A stretch of DNA of 6,436 nt. It comes from Oscillospiraceae bacterium (GTDB lineage: Bacteria > Bacillota > Clostridia > Oscillospirales > Ruminococcaceae). Of this stretch, positions 1 through 5,342 are shown in pieces (the first letter of the stretch is position 1; each line of letters starts with the position of its first letter). The stretch is from assembly GCA_017483405.1 (NCBI GenBank), contig JAFUWP010000357.1, positions 1 to 6,436 of the forward strand. The letters run 5' to 3'. The notes beneath the pieces were generated by a model that was not told where the DNA came from, did no database searches, and worked only from the letters and a program-made list of their open reading frames with translations. The translations under genes were made by a program, and so were the position numbers.

Positions 1-80
1 AGTCTGTCGGAAATCGTTTCGGAAGTGCATCCGGTGCAGAGCAGAAAGAGACTTATCACGGAAAGTTTAAGAATTTTCAT
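1..80 (-). CDS. gerAC: GerC-type spore germination lipoprotein, 5' fragment
   Basis: Partial gene: only the first 26 codons are in the window and it continues past the left edge. The start ATG is at 80-78 on the minus strand, preceded by AAGGAG (93-88) with a 7-base spacer. It overlaps the end of the upstream permease gene by 14 bases. The visible peptide has Lys at 2 and 5, a hydrophobic core (residues 6-14) and a lipobox-like L-C-T-G-C ending at Cys18, so it should be exported and lipid-anchored. The -3 lipobox position is Cys rather than the usual Leu. The identity as the Ger(x)C subunit rests mainly on being third after GerA and GerB genes plus this lipoprotein signal. No GerC domain is visible, so the family call is inference from conserved operon order. 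The allele letter is not determinable. Confidence 0.75.
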   Translation of the reverse strand, partial: MKILKLSVISLFLLCTGCTSETISDR

Positions 81-1080
81 ACGAATACTCCTTTTTGCGG
101 ATGCTCCGGAGAAACTGCCGTGTTCTGAGAATCAGCGGAATGATAACTGTCAGTACAGGCAGTGCCCAGAAAATCATATTTTCCAGAACCGCGCTTTTGA
201 AGAAATAGGCCAGAATCAGCATAAAAATCAGCGATACCGGAGCAGACCATTTTTCCGTGATGGGATACATCTGTTCTGAAATATGCTCAACAATTCCGGT
301 TTGCAGAGTCGTATGCATGATGTGGAGCATCACGAACACCAGAATATATAAAGCATCGGCTCTCTGCCCCTGTAAGGGCTGGGAAAGTGCCGTCAGGGTA
401 AAAAACGGATAGCCGTTGAGATAAATCAGTCTGCCTCCGGCGGAAATGCTGAAAAATAAAATCAGGATGCAGAACAATGCCTTTGCGATTAGATAGACAT
501 TTACGGCGATGTTTTTATGATTCCGGACGGAATCGGCCAAGACCCATACAGCGGCGAGTTCACCGCTAAGAGAAAAATACGTCCGGATGCCGGACAGGAA
601 ATTATCTGTCTCGAAGGAAATCCGGCTGAGGTCAGCTCTGCGCCATGCGCCGAGAATCAGCACGATGACGGAAATCACAAATAAGCTCATCACGATGGGC
701 GCGGCTCTTGCGGTAGCTCTCAGGCCGGCGGAGCTGGTATAAAAACAGGTCAGTGCTATCAGGACGGATGCGGTCAGCTTTCCGGATGCCGGCAGAAGCT
801 GAGGCGGTGCGGCCTCCCATAGCTGACAAAATCCGTTTGCGCCGCATATCAGAAAAAATAAAATATAGAGAATCCCCAGAAATTTATGATTCTGTATCTG
901 ATGCGTGAATGTGCCCGAATGGAGTGCCAGCATCGGCAGACAGAGCAGAATCTGCATGAGGCAGGCCGCCGCGGCCGAAATCATCTGACTGTTGCCGTAA
1001 AGCGAGGGAATACATATTACTGACCACGCTCCCGATAAGAATAAAATCGCGGCCAGCTGATGATTATGAATTTTGCTCAT
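67..1080 (-). CDS. gerAB: GerB-type spore germination permease subunit (GerAB/ArcD/ProY family)
   Basis: Integral membrane subunit of a germinant receptor, expected in the spore inner membrane. The family belongs to the APC transporter superfamily and the B subunit is the one implicated in binding amino-acid-type germinants. The 337-residue product is almost entirely hydrophobic, with about ten segments that could span a membrane (roughly residues 8-26, 33-53, 67-86, 102-120, 126-146, 172-190, 197-220, 247-270, 284-303, 306-325), and a basic C-terminal tail (RSIRKKEYSYENS). Family members are usually about 360-370 residues, so this one is slightly short. The start was set at ATG 1080 because GGAGG at 1091-1087 sits 6 bases upstream. 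An in-frame ATG at 1155 has no such site and would add 25 hydrophilic residues inside gerA. It overlaps the gerA end by 17 bases, indicating translational coupling. The substrate cannot be read from sequence, and the gerA/gerB/gerK paralogue letter is unknown. Confidence 0.85.
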   Translation of the reverse strand: MSKIHNHQLAAILFLSGAWSVICIPSLYGNSQMISAAAACLMQILLCLPMLALHSGTFTHQIQNHKFLGILYILFFLICGANGFCQLWEAAPPQLLPASGKLTASVLIALTCFYTSSAGLRATARAAPIVMSLFVISVIVLILGAWRRADLSRISFETDNFLSGIRTYFSLSGELAAVWVLADSVRNHKNIAVNVYLIAKALFCILILFFSISAGGRLIYLNGYPFFTLTALSQPLQGQRADALYILVFVMLHIMHTTLQTGIVEHISEQMYPITEKWSAPVSLIFMLILAYFFKSAVLENMIFWALPVLTVIIPLILRTRQFLRSIRKKEYSYENS

Positions 1081-2521
1081 GATATTCCTCCACGGTGAAA
1101 TTACCTGACTGCATACGATGGAAATTGACTCTTGTCGCGACATCGCGCATCGCACGGCGATAGAACGGCGCGAGGGGAGCTGTCGCCGGAAAGCCGAAGG
1201 TTTCCGTAGCGCAGAGATTATACAGGACAGCCATCCCCAGCAGGCCGATGCCGAATAATCCCCATAACCCTCCGGCGAGGATGAATAATAAGCGCATCAC
1301 GGTAATAGGGGCATTGAGGTCAGGGGTGACAAATCCGGAAATCACCGAAATTGCTGTCATCGTCAGCATCGGGGTGCTGATTAATCCTGATGATACTGCC
1401 GCATCCCCTATGATTAATCCTGATACGATACTCACCGCACCGCCGACAGATTTCGGCAGACGAAGACCGGCTTCGCGGATGATTTCATACATAAGAAGGA
1501 CAAAGATGGTTTCGGTCGGGAGTGACAGAGGGGCTTTTTTTTCGGCATCGGTCAGAATCAGAATTAACGTGCTGTTGAGCAGTTCCGGATGATGCATACT
1601 CACGGCGATATATAAGGCCGGAAGAAGGATGGCCGTCAGAAATGCGCCGTATTTCACCCATCGGCTGAAAAATGCATAATAGGGCTTGTGATTGTAATCA
1701 TCCAGTGTCTGGAAGTTTTCGATAAACAGTTTCGGAATCACCAGCGCGAATGGTGTGCCGTCAATCAGCAGAACGACTCTGCCTTCGAGCAGTTTGGAAC
1801 AGAGTACATCTGGACGCTGGCTCAGGCTGACACTGTCAAACAGACTGCCTCTGCATTTTTCCAGAAACGGCTGTAAATATCCGGAAGATAAGACTGTATC
1901 CAGCCGGACGGAGGATAGTTCTTTTTTTATCTGCCGGAGAAACTGCGGAGGAACTCTGTCTGTCATCCAGCAGAGACAAATATCTGTCTGGCTCAGATTT
2001 CCGGCTGTCGAAAGCTCGAATTTCAGGAGAGGGGTTTTCATCCTTCTGCGGATGAGAGACATATTTGTCCGGACGACTTCGGTCAGGCCGTCATGCGCCC
2101 CGTAGAGATTGGCTTCTCCGGAAGGTTCACTGACACTGCGCTTATCATAGCCCTGTACGCCGTAAGCAAGCGCGGTCATCTGGCCGTCTGCCAGCAGAAC
2201 CGCGAATCCGGAATATAACAGCCGGAATAAGTCTTCATAATTCCGGACGATTGGCCTGTCGAGGGATAATAATAAATCATTCTGGATATACTGAAATAAA
2301 GCATTGCTGTCGGCTTGTACGGGGATTTCCGTCAGGGGTTCGATAATCATTTCGCTCATGACCGATGTGGATAACATGCCCTCACAGCCGAGTACGGCGC
2401 AGGCAATGCCTCCGATGGTTATCCGGTTGATGAGAATATCCGAACTGTTGGCGCAAATCTGCCGGATGTCAGCAAGAATTTCTTCCAATGTACCGGAAAT
2501 ATTTCTGGATTCTTTTGTCAT
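1064..2521 (-). CDS. gerAA: GerA-type spore germination receptor subunit
   Basis: First gene of the ger operon, 485 residues, close to the usual GerA length of about 480-500. Residues 1 to about 285 form the soluble N-terminal part. It carries the family's signature block around residues 128-166 (R-S-V-S-E-P-S-G-E, then TNMSLIRRR) and the IDGTPFAL motif at 253-260. The C-terminal part is membrane embedded, with hydrophobic segments near 288-308, 338-350, 361-378, 386-400 and 408-437, and the conserved REAGLRLP at 349-356. GerA subunits assemble with GerB and GerC into a receptor, recently proposed to be an oligomeric nutrient-gated ion channel, that starts germination. The start is ATG 2521, with AGGAGG (2535-2530) 8 bases upstream. 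A GTG at 2530 is in frame but overlaps that ribosome site, so it is unlikely. SpoVAF is a homologue of similar shape, but the following gerB-like gene favours a true receptor A subunit. No frameshift or stop is seen. Confidence 0.92.
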   Translation of the reverse strand: MTKESRNISGTLEEILADIRQICANSSDILINRITIGGIACAVLGCEGMLSTSVMSEMIIEPLTEIPVQADSNALFQYIQNDLLLSLDRPIVRNYEDLFRLLYSGFAVLLADGQMTALAYGVQGYDKRSVSEPSGEANLYGAHDGLTEVVRTNMSLIRRRMKTPLLKFELSTAGNLSQTDICLCWMTDRVPPQFLRQIKKELSSVRLDTVLSSGYLQPFLEKCRGSLFDSVSLSQRPDVLCSKLLEGRVVLLIDGTPFALVIPKLFIENFQTLDDYNHKPYYAFFSRWVKYGAFLTAILLPALYIAVSMHHPELLNSTLILILTDAEKKAPLSLPTETIFVLLMYEIIREAGLRLPKSVGGAVSIVSGLIIGDAAVSSGLISTPMLTMTAISVISGFVTPDLNAPITVMRLLFILAGGLWGLFGIGLLGMAVLYNLCATETFGFPATAPLAPFYRRAMRDVATRVNFHRMQSGNFTVEEYHEQNS

Positions 2522-2540
2522 GCCGTTCACCTCCTGCGTT

Positions 2541-2569
2541 TAACATGCCCCGTTCTAAAAAAATTATAC
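2541..2569 (-). promoter_or_regulatory. Candidate sigma-G (forespore) promoter for the ger operon
   Basis: On the minus strand GTATA (2569-2565) matches the sigma-G -35 consensus GHATR and CATGTTA (2547-2541) matches the -10 consensus CATNHTA, with a 17-base spacer. ger operons are sigma-G dependent in Bacillus. The weakness is position: transcription would begin near 2534, within the AGGAGG ribosome site, leaving almost no leader. Short degenerate motifs like these can arise by chance. Confidence 0.3.
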
Positions 2570-2591
2570 GGTTCTTTCAGGAGATTCTGAA
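2563..2591 (-). promoter_or_regulatory. Candidate vegetative-type promoter for the ger operon
   Basis: Minus strand TTCAGA (2591-2586), 17-base spacer, TATAAT (2568-2563). The -10 is perfect and the -35 matches four of six bases of TTGACA. Start near 2556 would give a leader of about 35 bases to the gerA ATG, a normal geometry. It overlaps the alternative sigma-G candidate and a dyad, so the two promoter calls compete. Confidence 0.4.
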
Positions 2592-2592
2592 A
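2575..2592. repeat. Inverted repeat TTTCAG-N6-CTGAAA between divergent genes
   Basis: Perfect 6-base arms (2575-2580 and 2587-2592) around GAGATT, with two more pairs possible after one mismatch. It covers the putative -35 of the ger vegetative-type promoter and lies just upstream of the -35 of the capA-like gene, so it is placed like an operator shared by the two divergent units. No T-run follows on either strand at the right place, so a terminator is unlikely. Confidence 0.35.
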
Positions 2593-2598
2593 AAACTG

Positions 2599-2627
2599 TT
2601 GCATTTTGAAAAATTTTGTGGTATACT
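2599..2627 (+). promoter_or_regulatory. Sigma-A promoter of the CapA-like lipoprotein gene, extended -10
   Basis: TTGCAT (2599-2604), 17-base spacer, TATACT (2622-2627). The bases TGG at 2619-2621 form the TGn extended -10 element. The predicted start near 2634 gives a leader of about 38 bases before the ATG at 2672. Good spacing and extended -10 make this one of the better promoters in the window. Confidence 0.7.
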
Positions 2628-2671
2628 GGAAATAACCGGAATTTTTTCCGAAAATCAGAAAGGAAATGACT

Positions 2672-3955
2672 ATGAAACATCAGTTAATTGCTCTGCTGGC
2701 AGTCGTGGCAGTATCTCTGACAGGCTGTGCAATTCTGCAAAACAAAGATGAAAATCATGTAATTGATATTGCTGAAATCGGTATTCCCGAAACAACTGAA
2801 CCCCCGACAGAACCTGCTTTTCAGAAAGCGGATGTCAGCTTTGCGGCCGTAGGGGATAATCTGATTCATACCTGTGTCTATAAGACGGCTTCGGCACATG
2901 CCGCTGATGGAATCGTTTATGATTTCCATTACTGCTATGACGGAATCGCCGATAAAATCGCTAAGGCAGATTTGGCTTTCATCAATCAGGAAACACTTAT
3001 CTGCAACGGAAAACTGGAGCTTTCCGGCACAAGAGTGAATTTCAATTCGCCGGTGGAGCTGGGGTATAATCTGGCAGATATGGGCTTTGATATTTTCAAT
3101 ATGGCAAACAGCGATGTGCTCGATAAAGGCGCGGAAGGGCTGGCATATACGCTCGATTACTGGGATGCGCTTCGGGAAGATTATCCGGATGTGACCGTTC
3201 TGGGAGCATACAGGAATCAGGCAGATATGCAGAATTATCGGATTGTCGAAAAAGATGGTCTGAAAATCGGTTTTCTGGGATATACAGAGCATACGAATGA
3301 ACGCGTTCTTCCGGAAGACAGCGAAATGATAGTGCCCTACATCGGTGACAGCAGTCTGATGCAGATGCAGATTCAGGAGCTTGCACCGCAGGTGGATTGT
3401 CTGATTGTTTCCATGCACTGGGGGGCTGTCGATACCCATACTGTGGATGATTCAGTGAAAGAACTCGCACAGAAAATGATTGACTGGGGGGCAGATGTCA
3501 TTCTCGGCACGGGTTCACATACCCTTCAGACGATGGAATATCTCACCAGAGCAGACGGCTCAAAAGGATTTGTATTCTATTCGCTGGGGAATGTCATTTC
3601 CGGACAGACGGATAATTTCAACATGGTCGGCGGACTCGGAGAGTTTCATATCTGCCGTGACAATGACGGCAACATCACGATTGAAGATGTCGGCCTGACT
3701 CCCGTCATCACGCATTATGAAAAGGATATGAGCAATGTCCGCACGTTCACTTATGATAATTATAAAGACAGAATGATTCAGTCACACTTTCTGCCGAACA
3801 CTTCCAACGGAAGTTATAAAAAATGGAGCTGGGAAGTCATTGATACCATCGTAGAAGAAAATGTTCCCGAAGAATTCCGCCGGAATTATACCGAAAATTC
3901 CCAGAATCTCGAAACCGATTCCGAAACGGATTCCGACACCGGACACGATGACTGA
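2672..3955 (+). CDS. CapA/PGA_cap-family lipoprotein with altered active-site motifs
   Basis: 427-residue secreted lipoprotein. The signal peptide has a hydrophobic core at residues 5-16 and lipobox L-T-G-C with Cys19 as the lipid-modified residue. A short Pro/Thr/Glu-rich spacer leads to a CapA (poly-gamma-glutamate capsule synthesis) type domain at about 54-335. Recognisable family landmarks are VGDN at 60-63, D100-L-A-F-I-N105-Q-E107, NFNSP at 123-127, the D-x-G of LDKG at 150-153, MHWG at 248-251, GADVILG at 273-279 and YSLGN at 303-307. The usual ANNH-x-x-D-x-G reads ANSD-V-L-D-K-G, and the usual G-T/H-H-P-H reads G-T-G-S-H, so several expected metal or catalytic histidines are absent. 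The C-terminus is an acidic Ser/Thr/Asp tail. The start ATG 2672 was chosen because AAAGGA (2659-2664) is 7 bases upstream. The ATG at 2666 is too close to it. It is expressed from its own promoter, divergent from ger and upstream of scaC. An envelope-polymer role is suggested by the family, but a specific substrate cannot be named. Confidence 0.85.
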   Translation: MKHQLIALLAVVAVSLTGCAILQNKDENHVIDIAEIGIPETTEPPTEPAFQKADVSFAAVGDNLIHTCVYKTASAHAADGIVYDFHYCYDGIADKIAKADLAFINQETLICNGKLELSGTRVNFNSPVELGYNLADMGFDIFNMANSDVLDKGAEGLAYTLDYWDALREDYPDVTVLGAYRNQADMQNYRIVEKDGLKIGFLGYTEHTNERVLPEDSEMIVPYIGDSSLMQMQIQELAPQVDCLIVSMHWGAVDTHTVDDSVKELAQKMIDWGADVILGTGSHTLQTMEYLTRADGSKGFVFYSLGNVISGQTDNFNMVGGLGEFHICRDNDGNITIEDVGLTPVITHYEKDMSNVRTFTYDNYKDRMIQSHFLPNTSNGSYKKWSWEVIDTIVEENVPEEFRRNYTENSQNLETDSETDSDTGHDD

Positions 3956-3958
3956 AAA

Positions 3959-3975
3959 AAGGTTGAAAAAACCTT
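3959..3975 (-). terminator. Small hairpin with T-tail on the minus strand
   Basis: AAGGTT (3959-3964) and AACCTT (3970-3975) pair around GAAAA just after the CapA-like stop codon. Read on the plus strand it is followed by A residues, so it is a poor terminator for that gene. Read on the minus strand the stem is followed by a run of T. The stem is only 6 pairs, with two G-C pairs. It could block antisense transcription coming from the sca control region, or be meaningless. No other terminator for the CapA-like gene was found. Confidence 0.25.
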
Positions 3976-4063
3976 AAAAAATCCCAGCCTTTGTGAGAAA
4001 TTTATAATTGCTGACCCGAAATTTGTATAAAACCATGATTTTGAAAAAATCACAGAAAAACCC

Positions 4064-4092
4064 TTTACTTTTTAAAAAAAATAGTGTATAAT
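4064..4092 (+). promoter_or_regulatory. Distal sigma-A promoter P1 of scaC
   Basis: TTTACT (4064-4069), 17-base spacer containing an A-tract, perfect TATAAT (4087-4092). A start near 4099 would make a leader of about 320 bases before scaC. The sequence match is strong, and its role for scaC is inferred from there being no gene in between. Confidence 0.65.
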
Positions 4093-4110
4093 AGTAAATG
4101 ACAGAGAGAT

Positions 4111-4120
4111 TTCCGCGGAA
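4111..4120. repeat. Perfect palindrome TTCCGCGGAA downstream of P1
   Basis: A 10-base perfect palindrome located about 12 bases after the predicted P1 start. It is the most GC-rich island in this AT-rich control region, a position typical of a roadblock operator. It is too tight to fold as an RNA hairpin with a loop, so DNA binding is the more natural role, if any. Confidence 0.35.
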
Positions 4121-4149
4121 TGTCCGAAACAGAAAACGATTTATATCTT

Positions 4150-4239
4150 ATGTGCAAATCTGCCAGATATTGGACAGAAAATTTGACTTATTGTCACTTT
4201 GCACAAAGGACGTATGCTGTTTTTGGCAATTTGTACAAA
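4150..4239. promoter_or_regulatory. Cluster of dyad motifs upstream of promoter P2 (putative operators)
   Basis: Within 90 bases there are ATGTGCAAAT (4150-4159, whose complement reads ATTTGCACAT), CCA-GATAT-TGG (4163-4173), TGAC-TTATT-GTCA (4184-4196), CTTTG-CA-CAAAG (4197-4208, directly abutting the previous dyad) and the palindrome TTTGTACAAA (4230-4239). TTTGCACAAA and TTTGTACAAA differ at one base, and the first element is a reverse-oriented relative. A further one-mismatch copy, TTTGTATAAA, lies at 4022-4031 upstream of P1. The last site is 16 bases from the P2 -35. The repetition suggests binding sites for a dimeric regulator. The regulator is unknown. Confidence 0.45.
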
Positions 4240-4254
4240 ATGTAAGAAATTCTC

Positions 4255-4283
4255 TTGACTTATGTGATATTTTGTCCTATAAT
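4255..4283 (+). promoter_or_regulatory. Proximal sigma-A promoter P2 of scaC
   Basis: TTGACT (4255-4260), exactly 17 bases, TATAAT (4278-4283): one mismatch from the full sigma-A consensus and the best promoter in the window. A predicted start near 4290 gives a leader of about 130 bases to the scaC ATG. This is consistent with high expression of the adaptor scaffoldin. Confidence 0.85.
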
Positions 4284-4382
4284 AACAGTAAGTAGATATG
4301 GGGCAGTCCTGTCACAGAATATAATTGGGGTGCAATCCAAACGAATTCCCTGTTATATATGCGTATATTTATTTTATCAATC

Positions 4383-4410
4383 TTAATTTTCCAAACAAAT
4401 TAAAGGAGGA
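4383..4410 (+). promoter_or_regulatory. AT-only hairpin abutting the strong scaC ribosome site
   Basis: TTAATTT (4383-4389) and AAATTAA (4397-4403) form a 7-pair stem around TCCAAAC. The next bases are AGGAGGA (4404-4410), a near-ideal Shine-Dalgarno 10 bases before ATG 4420, which fixes the start codon. The weak A-U stem stops just before the ribosome site rather than covering it. It could protect the mRNA 5' region or act as a standby element. The rest of the leader (about 4290-4382) shows short possible stems, such as TTGG/CCAA at 4325-4328 and 4337-4340, but no riboswitch I recognise. Confidence 0.5.
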
Positions 4411-4419
4411 AAGACAATT

Positions 4420-5220
4420 ATGAAAGTAAGGAAAATCGCTGCCGCAATGGCTGCCGTTTCCATGTTGGCAACAATCTCTGCTCAGAGTGTATTTGCTGCC
4501 GATTCCGTTACCGTAAGTGCCGATAAGGTGGAGGCTAAAGCAGGTTCTGAATTCACATTGGCTGTCAAGCTCTCCGGTGTTCCGGCTGCTGGCATCAGCG
4601 GTGCTGAATTTGAACTGACTTACGACGCTTCTGCTCTCACAATTACAGGTGCTTCTGCTGGTGATATTGTCAACACATCCGCTTCCGCTCAGGAAGGTTT
4701 TGACGGTGTGACTGTATTCGATGCAGATTATTCTGTAGCAGGTACTGTTACTGTTACTTATGGTGTCGCTCTTGATGACACTGCTTACTGGGTAACACAG
4801 GACGGTACTTTCCTGACACTGACCGGTAAGGTAAATGACGGTGTCGCAGATGGTACTTATGATGTTGCTATCAAGGGTATCAGCCGTGAAACTTATGAAG
4901 GTTCCGGCACACCCAATACTGAAATCTACATCGGCAACATGGCTTCTGACGGCACTATCACAAACTACAGCGTAACCGCTGCTGCTGGTGCTGTTGTTGT
5001 CGGCAGTGAACCCACTACCGCAACCCTCATGGGCGACGCTGACCTCGACGGCAGCGTGAACATCCTCGATGTTATCACAATCAACAAGGCTATACTTGGC
5101 AAGGAAGAACTTACAAAACAGGGACTGATTAACGCCGACATCAACAAGGACGGCAAGCCGGATTCTACCGATGCCCTGAACATCATGAAAGCTATTGTTG
5201 GTCTGATAACACTCGAATAA
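4420..5220 (+). CDS. scaC: ScaC-like adaptor scaffoldin: one cohesin plus one dockerin
   Basis: 266-residue secreted cellulosome adaptor. The signal peptide is residues 1-26 (VRK near the N-terminus, cleavage likely after VFA). A single cohesin module covers about 28-195: its strands begin DSVTVSADKVEAKAGSEFTL, it contains the G-x-x-G-A-E-F-E-L-T-Y-D block, and it ends AGAVVVG. A very short linker (SEPTTATL) leads to a type-I-like dockerin at 204-266 with two complete calcium loops. Loop 1 is D206-x-D208-x-D210-G with D217 at position 12. Loop 2 is D240-x-N242-x-D244-G with D248 and D251. Known ScaC of R. flavefaciens has the same size and architecture: its dockerin binds ScaA cohesins and its cohesin recruits a different dockerin group. 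There is no sortase, SLH or membrane anchor here, as expected for an adaptor. It is followed after 122 bases by a scaffoldin gene. Codons are strongly skewed (GCT for Ala, GGT/GGC for Gly), as in highly expressed genes. Another single-cohesin adaptor of the same genus is the main alternative. Confidence 0.85.
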   Translation: MKVRKIAAAMAAVSMLATISAQSVFAADSVTVSADKVEAKAGSEFTLAVKLSGVPAAGISGAEFELTYDASALTITGASAGDIVNTSASAQEGFDGVTVFDADYSVAGTVTVTYGVALDDTAYWVTQDGTFLTLTGKVNDGVADGTYDVAIKGISRETYEGSGTPNTEIYIGNMASDGTITNYSVTAAAGAVVVGSEPTTATLMGDADLDGSVNILDVITINKAILGKEELTKQGLINADINKDGKPDSTDALNIMKAIVGLITLE

Positions 5221-5228
5221 CAGCTTTT

Positions 5229-5257
5229 AAAAATGTCCGCCAATTCTGACATCTTTT
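5229..5257 (+). terminator. Weak hairpin and T-run after scaC (possible leaky attenuator)
   Basis: ATGTC (5233-5237) pairs with GACAT (5248-5252) around a 10-base loop. After one mismatch, flanking A residues can pair with the TTTT at 5254-5257. The stem is short and poor in G-C, so at best it would stop a fraction of transcripts leaving scaC and so favour ScaC over the downstream scaffoldin. Confidence 0.25.
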
Positions 5258-5258
5258 G

Positions 5259-5287
5259 TTGAGACATAATTCAAAAAAATTTATTTT
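5259..5287 (+). promoter_or_regulatory. Possible weak promoter ahead of the second scaffoldin gene
   Basis: TTGAGA (5259-5264), 17-base spacer, TATTTT (5282-5287). The -35 has one mismatch and the -10 has two. The surroundings are A/T rich, so chance occurrence is plausible. Co-transcription from the scaC promoters is an equally good explanation. Confidence 0.25.
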
Positions 5288-5293
5288 ATCCGG

Positions 5294-5313
5294 CAGGCGG
5301 CGACAAACGCCTG
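5294..5313 (+). repeat. GC-rich intercistronic hairpin between scaC and scaA
   Basis: CAGGCG (5294-5299) and CGCCTG (5308-5313) form a perfect 6-pair stem around GCGACAAA. With a bulged A, two more G-C pairs form (5292-5293 with 5315-5316). No T-run follows, so it is not an intrinsic terminator. It ends 12 bases before the ribosome site (AAAGGA, 5326-5331), placing it as a likely mRNA-stability or processing element in a shared transcript. Confidence 0.5.
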
Positions 5314-5342
5314 ACCACCAAACAGAAAGGAATTAATTAGTT

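Larger units (their letters stand above)
3956..4419. other. Non-coding control region upstream of scaC
   Basis: 464 bases between the CapA-like stop and the scaC start, very AT-rich. The only sizeable open frame (4098-4295, 65 codons, plus) has no ribosome site, begins 6 bases after a -10 box and resembles nothing recognised, so it is not called a gene. The stretch contains two promoters, several short dyads, and a leader ending in a strong ribosome site, listed separately. No tRNA, IS or CRISPR structure is visible. Confidence 0.7.

Noticed and set aside
1078..1155. Longer gerB start at ATG 1155
   Set aside because: It would lie deep inside gerA and add 25 non-hydrophobic residues, while ATG 1080 has GGAGG at ideal distance.
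60..2660. Frequent CCGGA/TCCGG words across the ger region
   Set aside because: They occur in several reading frames of coding sequence as codon pairs such as Pro-CCG before GA and TCC-GG, and continue in the CapA-like gene. They are most likely codon preference rather than a signal sequence.
2684..3439. 251-codon open frame on the minus strand inside the CapA-like gene
   Set aside because: It is antisense to a gene with clear family motifs, a lipoprotein signal and a good promoter. Its own translation is rich in Cys, His and Ile with no domain pattern.
4183..4211. A third scaC promoter with -35 TTGACT at 4183-4188
   Set aside because: No -10-like hexamer is found 16-18 bases downstream (the bases are AAGGAC).
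4098..4295. 65-codon open frame on the plus strand upstream of scaC
   Set aside because: It has no ribosome site, starts 6 bases after a -10 box, runs through the dyad cluster and through the P2 promoter, and its product resembles nothing recognised.
4290..4382. Known riboswitch in the scaC leader
   Set aside because: The G-rich segment superficially suggested a GEMM-like element, but the conserved core and paired helices are missing.
4965..5267. Minus-strand open frame antisense to the dockerin
   Set aside because: It is a shadow of the repetitive GC3 pattern of scaC and has no supporting ribosome site or family resemblance.
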